Positions 9,401-14,956 of a stretch of 14,956 nt of DNA are shown here, one piece after another (the stretch's first letter is position 1; each line of letters starts with the position of its first letter). The DNA comes from Ettlia oleoabundans (taxonomy: Eukaryota; Chlorophyta; Chlorophyceae; Chlamydomonadales). Position numbers and translations under genes: made by a program. The notes below the pieces were generated by a model that saw only the letters and a list, made by a program, of their open reading frames with translations, had not been told where the DNA came from and did not search any database. The stretch spans positions 6,865 through 21,820 of the forward strand of contig JAAMXP010000532.1 in assembly GCA_019693395.1 (NCBI GenBank), given 5' to 3'.

Positions 9401-12400
9401 GTCCAGGGCCGACATGATGGTGAGGTAGATGGTGCGCCTCAGGTTCACCAGGTCCGTCTGCGTCTGGTCCTGGATCTGCTGCTGGGCGGCTGCGGGCAGG
9501 ACAGCGGTGGGGTGGGGGTGGGGCTGGGGGGTTTGGGGGTGAGGGTATGCTTCATTTGGACGGACGCTGGAACGTTAGCAGTCCGCTGGCAGCTCTCACA
9601 CCCAACGGCATGGCTGACCTCCTGACCAGAGCAGGCAGCCAGTGCAATAGCAGCGTCTGTCCCCGTGCAACATGCCAGCCGCGGTTGGTACCGTGCAGGA
9701 CCCACCCATGGTGCCCATGTTGCAAGTCGTCCAACGTCCAAACCAAGCAGCAACCAATCAATTCCTTGCCTCCACCCAGCCCACCAGCCAAGCCCACCAC
9801 CACTAGCCAGCCCGCACTGCCAAGCCAAACACCCACCTGCCTCCTCCTCGTCCTCGCTTTCCTCCTCACTGCTTTCCTCGTCGCTGCCACGTTCCCGTTC
9901 CTCGCCATCACTCTCATCCTCGTCCTCGTCCTGCAACAGCATGCACAGGATTGGGAATTGAATTAACACGACAGGGAACTGGAATGACACGATACAGGGA
10001 ATGGGAGTCCATGCATGAAAGGGAATTCTGGTTGGTTATCAAGGCTGGGTCAAAAGAGGCAGCATACTCTACAAGGGCGCAAAAGTCATGGAAAGTGTCA
10101 ACATGAAAGTGCCAGTCCGCCAGCCTGTCAACTCATCTACGAACCATACAAGGCACACGGCAGCCAGCCATGTGCTTGCCCGGCACTCCTGACCCTTTTG
10201 TTTGGATGGCCAAGCCATCCAAACAGCAGCAGCCAGCCAGCCAGCTACCAGACCACCACAACAAAACCAGCTAAGCCCAGCCAGCCAGCCAGCTACCAGA
10301 CCACAACAACAAGCCAGCTAAGCCCAGCCAGCCAGCCAGCCAGATTCCTGCAGCCAGCCATTCACCGGCCAGCCACATCCAAGAAACAAGCATGCCAGCC
10401 AGCCAAACAGACAAGGCACTTGTAGCAGCACAGAGAGCGGCGCCTCACGTCTCCCAGTATCTCGCGTTTGATTGCGGCATACTCCTCCTCGTGCTGCCGG
10501 AACTCGGGGTCCTCCTTGAACACATCCAGGTGCATCTGCAGGGGTAAGCAACTAAGGGTGGGGTTGGGTGGGTGGATAATTTAGGGTTGGACCGAGCGAA
10601 GAACCAGACAGGAAGGGTATAGCTGTACATGGGGGAGGAACGGAAATGGCATCAAATGCCGATTCACTGCAACCGCCAATGTACATGATTGTTGTGCAGC
10701 TAGGCATCCCGTACCAAGCACACAAATATTCTGTGGAAGGAACGATAATCTAGTAGAGGGTGATATTCAACGTTCAAAACCTTAAGTTTCAGTTCCAGTT
10801 ACCCACCTGCGGCTCCAGCTTGTCTTCCAATGTGACCTCGTGCGTGATCTGGTCGTCGGTCTCTACCAGCTCCAGCTCAGGGGGCACAGCCGGCTTGCTG
10901 CAGGAACATTTTTTTAGGGAGGGTGCGTGAACAGGGTGCTTGATTGATGAGGGAACGTGTGTGAATGAGATGAATGATGGAAGAGCCGTAAGTAGCATCT
11001 ATGGCAAGCGTGGCAGGGTGGCTGAAAGCACATGTGGTAACAACCGGCTTTCCACAAATGGAAGGAGACAAGGAGAAAAATGTTAAAGGTCAGCAGGCAG
11101 GGCTGACCAGGCGGGATGCTCCCCAAGTTGCTGCCATGCTTGACCCAGCAAGCACAGTCCAACACAGCCGCTTACACATTCCCAGTGCCAGACGCGCCCC
11201 CCCACCCCACCCCACCCCACCCCCGCTGCTGCCATCCAGACAACTCACTTCTCCCAGTTGGCCTTGCGCAGCGCAAATAGCCCCTCCACGATGTACTGCG
11301 TGCGCGTCTCAACATTGCCCTCCTGCACTATCGTCCTGCACAATGACAAGAGGCCATGATGACACAATTCGGACGGCATCAAATGGAGAAAGGTAACTGG
11401 CACGATACTGAAGGGCGCACACAGGCAGGTCAGGGAAGAGAAGCCAAGGATGAAGGAGGGACGAGCGAGAGAAAATACACGGGCAGGTGAGGGAATACAA
11501 CACATGGGATGGGAGATGGGCGAACGCGTGGATGAAGACACAGGCAGGCGACAGAGGATGATGTGGATGGCAGAGAGGGAAGAGCCAACTGCCCACGACA
11601 TCATCCTGCCCAGCCGCAGGTTTCGCTGCGCAGCGAGGGTTGTGGAGTTCCAAGGATGCAGGCCAGCAGGCACGAATCCAATCCCCCAATTGCTTCCCCT
11701 CGTGGGCTGCGGTTCAAACATGACAGACCATGCGAGCGGCATAGCACCCACCTCATGCGGTCCATGATTGTCTGCAGGCCCGAGGGGGACAGGTCCTGGA
11801 GCAGGGGGCCCACCTGCAGAGTCAAGGGAACATTATTGGAGCAAGGGTTTGCTCAGCTGACAAATCAAGTGCCTTGCAAAAGGTGTGTCGGTTGGCATGA
11901 AGGCATGCAGACATGTACAACTCTAAACGCCTCGACACAGCAAGACAAGTTGCCATACCCTGAGAATGGAAGACGGGGAAAGTGCCCACCCTACACTGCA
12001 CCTTGTCAACAGAACCCCAAATATAGACCAAATTTCCACCACACAATCAGCTACCACCCATAGATCAGATTCCCACCACACAGTCAGCTAACAAGAGAAA
12101 AATGCATTCATAAATAGTTCACACACGTGAGTATCAAGCAAGAAAGGAAAGCCTGCTGCACCCACCTCCTTAAGGAAGTCCACTGCCACCTCCACCCCGT
12201 CATCGCTGGGGCTCTCCAGCAGCAGCAGCAGGATCTCAAGCGGCAGCAGCTCGTGAACGACCTGGGTGAACAACGTGGATCGGGAAGGAGAGCGGGGAGC
12301 GTTTTTTTCTTAATAGAGATCGTAATTCCTATGCAGCAAGCAGTGAACAATCTGTACACGCAGCCCGGTACGACACAACAAATAGCATCACACACACTGA

Positions 12401-14878
12401 CGGTGCATGCAAGCGTATCGGAGGCCATTGGGCACAAGATGCACAAGAGGCTGGCAGCCCAAGGCTCCTCTCTTCCAATTTCTCGTACATATGCATATGT
12501 CGTGACATATTTGCCGGCACGTCAAGGCCTGCCACAACTTGAAGAAGACTCCCAGCCCGCCCCACCCACCTGCTGGTTGGCCAAGTGCGCGATGAACTTG
12601 ATGGCCGCCACGCAAACCGGCTTGTCGTTGCGCTTGTATGCACGCTTGAACTGCAAGGGTGATGAAAAACGGGCGTGCGTAAGCTTGGTACACAGTAACT
12701 GCTGTGTACTGCCTGCATAACCCTCCGCCTGCCCGTGGCACAGCTGTTGTGCCAGCAGGAAAGTCAGCCTCCCCCATGCACCACCTGTTAGCCTCCAGAC
12801 TACAACCCTGATGTATGATCCCACACCAAGCCACAGAGGGCAAATTGCCACCCGACAATGGTATCGAGTGCTTCGTGGTGATGTTGAAGGATCAACAGCT
12901 GTTCGGAAAGTGAAAATCCGCACACCCAGTAGTTGCCACCATCAGCCAACCCAACTGTGTGACAACCCTGTGCAGCTGCAAACCCAGCAATTGCCGCTGT
13001 CACCACCACCCACCCACCTGTGTCACGACCCTGTGCAGCAGCAGCTCTCCGAGCTCCGGAAACTTAGTGTTCACAACAGCCAGCAGAGCAGCATACACTG
13101 CACCAGAAATATAAAGAAGGGAGGGAGTTTGAGCGGGCTCACAACAGCCAGCCAGGGCCGCATAAACTGCACCTGAAAAAGTAACAGCAAAAAGGACAGG
13201 AGGTCTGTGAGGCTAAGCACCAAGCAAAGGGTGGCAAATCGCAACCAAGCAATGCAGCTTGGTGTGTTTGCAACACCAGCTGGAAAGAAATCCGCAACAG
13301 AAAGTGACTGATGTGTGAGAACATCCAAGGGTAAGTGCACGCAAAAGGATGAATCCTGTCCATGTTTGCAGCACGAGGGCTGCCAAAGCCAACAAAGAAG
13401 GACGGCCGCCACTGCCCCCGCCGCACCTGGTGTGAATGCCGGCGACGCCATCTGACTCTTCATGATGGAACGGCAGAACAGCCCTCGGCCACGGATCAAG
13501 TTTTCGCTGAACACCTGCACACGTGGGTGACGACAGGGGGCACACATGCAGGGATGACTGATCACGCCCACAGCTGGAAAGTGGCACAGCAACGGCGAAG
13601 AAGGGGCCTTAGGGCCGAACGAAGAACAACCCACAGGGCAGTGCTGCAGCTCGAGCACTTTGACTTGCTTGCGATCGCAATCCAGCAGCATATTTGGAAT
13701 AGTGTTCCCCGCAATGCATAACAGGCAGGACACATACTGTACTGCAGCTTGCTGTGCGGCAGTATAGCAGCATCGTGGGCTGCTGCCACAAGTCGATCAT
13801 CTAGGGGGCCTTGCCGCAACCAACACACAGCACAGCACCCACCTCAGGCAGGATGTGCTTGATGTTTGATGCGTTGACCTTGTTGACCAGACCGTTAATG
13901 GACTTACGCAGCGCATCCCATGTCATGCGCTGGTACTGCAGTACAGGCGGCAGTACGGGCAGCGCACACGAGATGAGGGGTCACGGCCAAGCGCAGACAC
14001 GCGGGGTTTTTGCACGTTCATAAAGTCACCAAAATATCGCGCCAAACAAGCATGGCAGCAGCCGCATAATCAAGATGAAACAAAGAGAAGCACACAAGGT
14101 TTGACGACATTGATGACAAAGGAGGGGTTTGAAGTGCCTTAAAGTGCGGCCAGTTGCCAGATGTGCAGTGGCTGTGGGTGTGCTGTGCTGCAGTATCCTG
14201 CTGTGAGGAATCTAGCAGTGCAGTACGGTGCGGTACGACTTGCAGTACGGTACCTGCAGGCTGTTAGAAACACCCACCTGCGCCGACTCTCTGTCAGCCG
14301 CCTCCGCCATCATCTGCGCCAGCTTGAAGGGCGGGATGTACACCCCTCCCGCTGGACCAGCAGCCAGCGGTTTGCGCTCCCGCGGCTCGGGAGCAGCAGC
14401 TGCTCCTGGGGCACCCTCAGCAGGGGCCTGCTGGCCTCCTGCGGCTTCGCCTCGGTCCCCAGCCTGCCTGCCATCTGCAACGGCGCCAGGCCCGTTGCGA
14501 GCCCTGTCGCCGTCTAGGTCACGGTCATCACGATCGAAGCGGCGGCGGGGTGGGGACCGGCCGCGGCGAGGTGGTGAGAAGCCGCGGCGTGGCGGCGAAG
14601 GCCTGCGGCGTGGTGGCGAGAGCCTACGCCGGTCACCCCAGCGCCCGCCATCCCGCCCGCCATCCCGCCGCCAGTCGCCGCCGCCCCCGACCCGGCGGTC
14701 ATCGCCTCGCCTCCAGCGCTCCCTGCTGCGGCTGCGGCTGCGCCCGCCCCTGCCACGATCACCCCGGCTGCGGGAACGGGGCCGCCTGTCACGGCTTCTG
14801 CTGCGGGAGCTGGAACGCTTGTCTCTGCTGCGGCTCCTGCTGCTGCTGGGACTCCTGCTCCTGCTGCTGCTGGCACCC
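5747..14878 (-). CDS. CWC22: Pre-mRNA-splicing factor CWC22 (nucampholin), 19 exons, 922 aa visible
   Basis: Exons in transcript order: 14878-14278, 13935-13843, 13514-13427, 13097-13018, 12650-12570, 12261-12166, 11813-11752, 11335-11249, 10897-10807, 10535-10449, 9930-9837, 9489-9368, 9090-9014, 8616-8518, 8172-8088, 7739-7674, 7344-7282, 7058-6974, 6459-5747 (stop TGA 5749-5747). All 18 introns (223-518 nt) are GT-AG and every join keeps phase. The protein has, in order, RS-rich and SPPRR repeats (1-170), [10 protein letters not shown], a MIF4G domain (about 201-396), an acidic linker (456-486), an MA3 domain (about 498-612), [12 protein letters not shown] (678-689) and a Ser/Asp-rich then Arg-rich tail. 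In other eukaryotes CWC22 is a nuclear spliceosomal protein whose MIF4G domain binds eIF4A3 and delivers it for exon junction complex assembly. Length is close to the human protein. Only the extreme N terminus is uncertain. Confidence 0.95.
6974..7739 (-). other. CWC22: CWC22 conserved post-MA3 exons (three exons)
   Basis: Exons 7739-7674, 7344-7282 and 7058-6974 code residues 615-685: [39 protein letters not shown], and [20 protein letters not shown] leading to FFTSIGLG. These are among the most conserved blocks of CWC22 from yeast to man. The donor after FNDPTCL is GTGAGG. Confidence 0.92.
8013..8059 (-). other. G-run cluster in a CWC22 intron (possible G-quadruplex)
   Basis: Seven or more C runs of four or longer on the + strand give G runs in the transcript, about 28 nt after the donor at 8087. 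In RNA this could fold as a G-quadruplex or act as a G-run splicing enhancer. Confidence 0.6.
8088..9489 (-). other. CWC22: CWC22 MA3 domain exons (four exons)
   Basis: Exons 9489-9368, 9090-9014, 8616-8518 and 8172-8088 code visible residues 488-614. Key blocks are [68 protein letters not shown] and [22 protein letters not shown]3 is a helical protein-binding domain shared with eIF4G and PDCD4; in CWC22 it packs within the spliceosome core. Confidence 0.93.
9508..9539 (+). other. G-run cluster on the + strand, C-rich in CWC22 RNA
   Basis: Runs of four to six G on the + strand, just upstream (in transcript terms) of the acceptor before exon 9489-9368. In the CWC22 transcript this is a C-rich pyrimidine tract; a quadruplex could form only in the + strand DNA. 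Confidence 0.55.
10199..10225. repeat. Perfect 12-bp hairpin with a 3-nt loop in a CWC22 intron
   Basis: TGTTTGGATGGC (10199-10210), loop CAA, then GCCATCCAAACA (10214-10225). It lies directly before the CCAG-rich tandem repeat in intron 9931-10448. Confidence 0.9.
10231..10343. repeat. Tandem minisatellite, about 48-nt unit, 2.4 copies
   Basis: Each unit starts with an (AGCC)n tract, followed by AGCTACCAGACCAC, an ACAACA tract and CCAGCTAAGCCC. Unit 1 is 10231-10278, unit 2 is 10279-10325, and a partial third begins at 10326. AGCC tetramers continue beyond, to about 10405. Confidence 0.88.
11197..11224 (-). other. G-run cluster in a CWC22 intron (possible G-quadruplex)
   Basis: Five G runs of four to seven, separated by single T, lie on the transcript strand 24 nt after the donor at 11248. 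The position and strand match the cluster at 8013-8059. Confidence 0.6.
12032..12090. repeat. Direct repeat of a 22-mer (period 37) in a CWC22 intron
   Basis: The 22-mers at 12032-12053 and 12069-12090 differ at two positions (shared core CCACCACACA, then TCAGCTA). They lie in intron 11814-12165. Confidence 0.85.
12955..13043 (-). repeat. Partial copy of a CWC22 exon 3' end in the downstream intron
   Basis: The + strand 26-mer at 13018-13043, which spans the last coding bases of exon 13097-13018, recurs at 12955-12980 with three mismatches. In the copy the donor GT has become TT (CACACAG|TTGGGT instead of GACACAG|GTGGGT), so it should not work as a 5' splice site. Confidence 0.8.
13071..13175 (-). 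repeat. Duplicated acceptor and exon start in CWC22 intron 3
   Basis: The acceptor and first 27 nt of exon 13097-13018 (13071-13105) recur, diverged, at 13139-13175. Both copies read TTTC(A/T)GGTGCAGT(T/G)TATGC and then (GCT)GGCTGTTGTGA. Splicing to the upstream copy (exon start 13166) would add 69 nt, 23 codons without a stop, in frame. Confidence 0.85.
14278..14878 (-). other. CWC22: CWC22 N-terminal RS exon
   Basis: This exon codes visible residues 1-200. It starts with Ser-Arg runs ([18 protein letters not shown]), then Arg/Gly/Asp-rich sequence, four SPPRR units, an Ala/Gly/Pro-rich spacer and the conserved [17 protein letters not shown] that leads into MIF4G. RS domains are phosphorylated and direct proteins to the spliceosome and nuclear speckles. 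The donor CAG|GTGGGT follows the SAQ codons. A likely acceptor, CTGCGCAG, precedes 14878. Confidence 0.85.
14539..14622 (-). repeat. CWC22: Four 21-nt tandem units coding SPPRR heptads
   Basis: Four 7-residue units, [21 protein letters not shown] and RSPPRRR. SPPRR is a common SR-protein kinase target context. The DNA units are similar but not identical. Confidence 0.85.
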
Positions 14879-14956
14879 CTGCGCAGCAGTACATGGAATA
14901 CAACTTCTATTTCACAACAAGGCCACAGTTGGGTAAACAAGGCCATACAACCCCCC
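14879..14956 (-). other. 5' flank of the first visible CWC22 exon: intron end or true start
   Basis: Two readings are possible. An in-frame ATG at 14946-14944 opens directly into the RS exon and would make the gene complete, adding residues that begin MALFTQLWPCC. Alternatively CTGCGCAG at 14886-14879 is an acceptor and the first exon lies beyond the window. The hydrophobic, Cys-bearing composition of the added residues is unlike the RS region, which favours the intron. Confidence 0.45.

Larger units (their letters stand above)
9837..10535 (-). other. CWC22: CWC22 linker exons between MIF4G and MA3
   Basis: Exon 10535-10449 codes [20 protein letters not shown], matching the conserved helix that follows MIF4G in this family. 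Exon 9930-9837 is almost wholly Asp, Glu, Ser and Arg (starts [11 protein letters not shown]), equivalent to the acidic linker of animal and fungal CWC22. The intron between them, 9931-10448, is the longest in the gene (518 nt) and carries a hairpin and a tandem repeat. Confidence 0.88.
10807..13935 (-). other. CWC22: CWC22 MIF4G domain exons (eight exons)
   Basis: Exons 13935-13843 to 10897-10807 code visible residues 201-426. Diagnostic blocks are [75 protein letters not shown] with [58 protein letters not shown], and [15 protein letters not shown]. This alpha-helical repeat fold is the known docking site for eIF4A3 in human CWC22; the Asn-Lys pair of LVNKVN lies in the segment I recall as important for that contact. 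One exon of the block (13097-13018) has partial copies of its two ends in the neighbouring introns. Confidence 0.93.

Overview
The window is nuclear DNA of a eukaryote, most likely a chlorophyte green alga (Chlamydomonadales or a relative). The evidence is short exons cut by many 70-520 nt GT-AG introns, TGTAA polyadenylation signals at gene ends, AGC/CTG-rich and C/G-run-rich introns, and proteins that read as algal once exons are joined. There are no bacterial-style operons, CRISPR arrays, rRNA genes or convincing tRNAs. The species cannot be named from this sequence.

Layout. (1) 1-905, + strand: the last intron, last exon (stop at 340-342) and 3' UTR of a gene that begins to the left of the window. 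(2) 1450-3885, + strand: a five-exon ankyrin-repeat protein gene, modelled at 556 residues, with a poly(A) region near 4220-4232. (3) 3886-5746: UTRs and intergenic DNA with no gene I can support. (4) 5747-14878, - strand: nearly all of CWC22 (nucampholin), a spliceosome component. Its 19 exons give 922 residues, and every junction keeps phase. The extreme N terminus may lie beyond the right edge. The ankyrin gene and CWC22 converge on the 3886-5746 interval.

CWC22 is recognised from its full order of conserved blocks: RS-rich N terminus, the VYIPPFKL entry motif, MIF4G domain, acidic linker, MA3 domain, the [12 protein letters not shown] block, and a Ser/Asp-rich then Arg-rich tail. In other eukaryotes CWC22 recruits eIF4A3, and so the exon junction complex, to the spliceosome. 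The ankyrin protein has no known functional link to it.

The most interesting points are: a CWC22 exon (13018-13097) whose two ends are each partly copied into the flanking introns, the upstream copy providing an in-frame alternative acceptor; a strong bias of CWC22 donors to GTGGGT (11 of 18); an in-frame alternative donor in ankyrin intron 1 that would add a stop codon; and a diverged direct repeat of about 370-390 bp on both sides of the ankyrin gene. I saw no wholly new multi-gene system.
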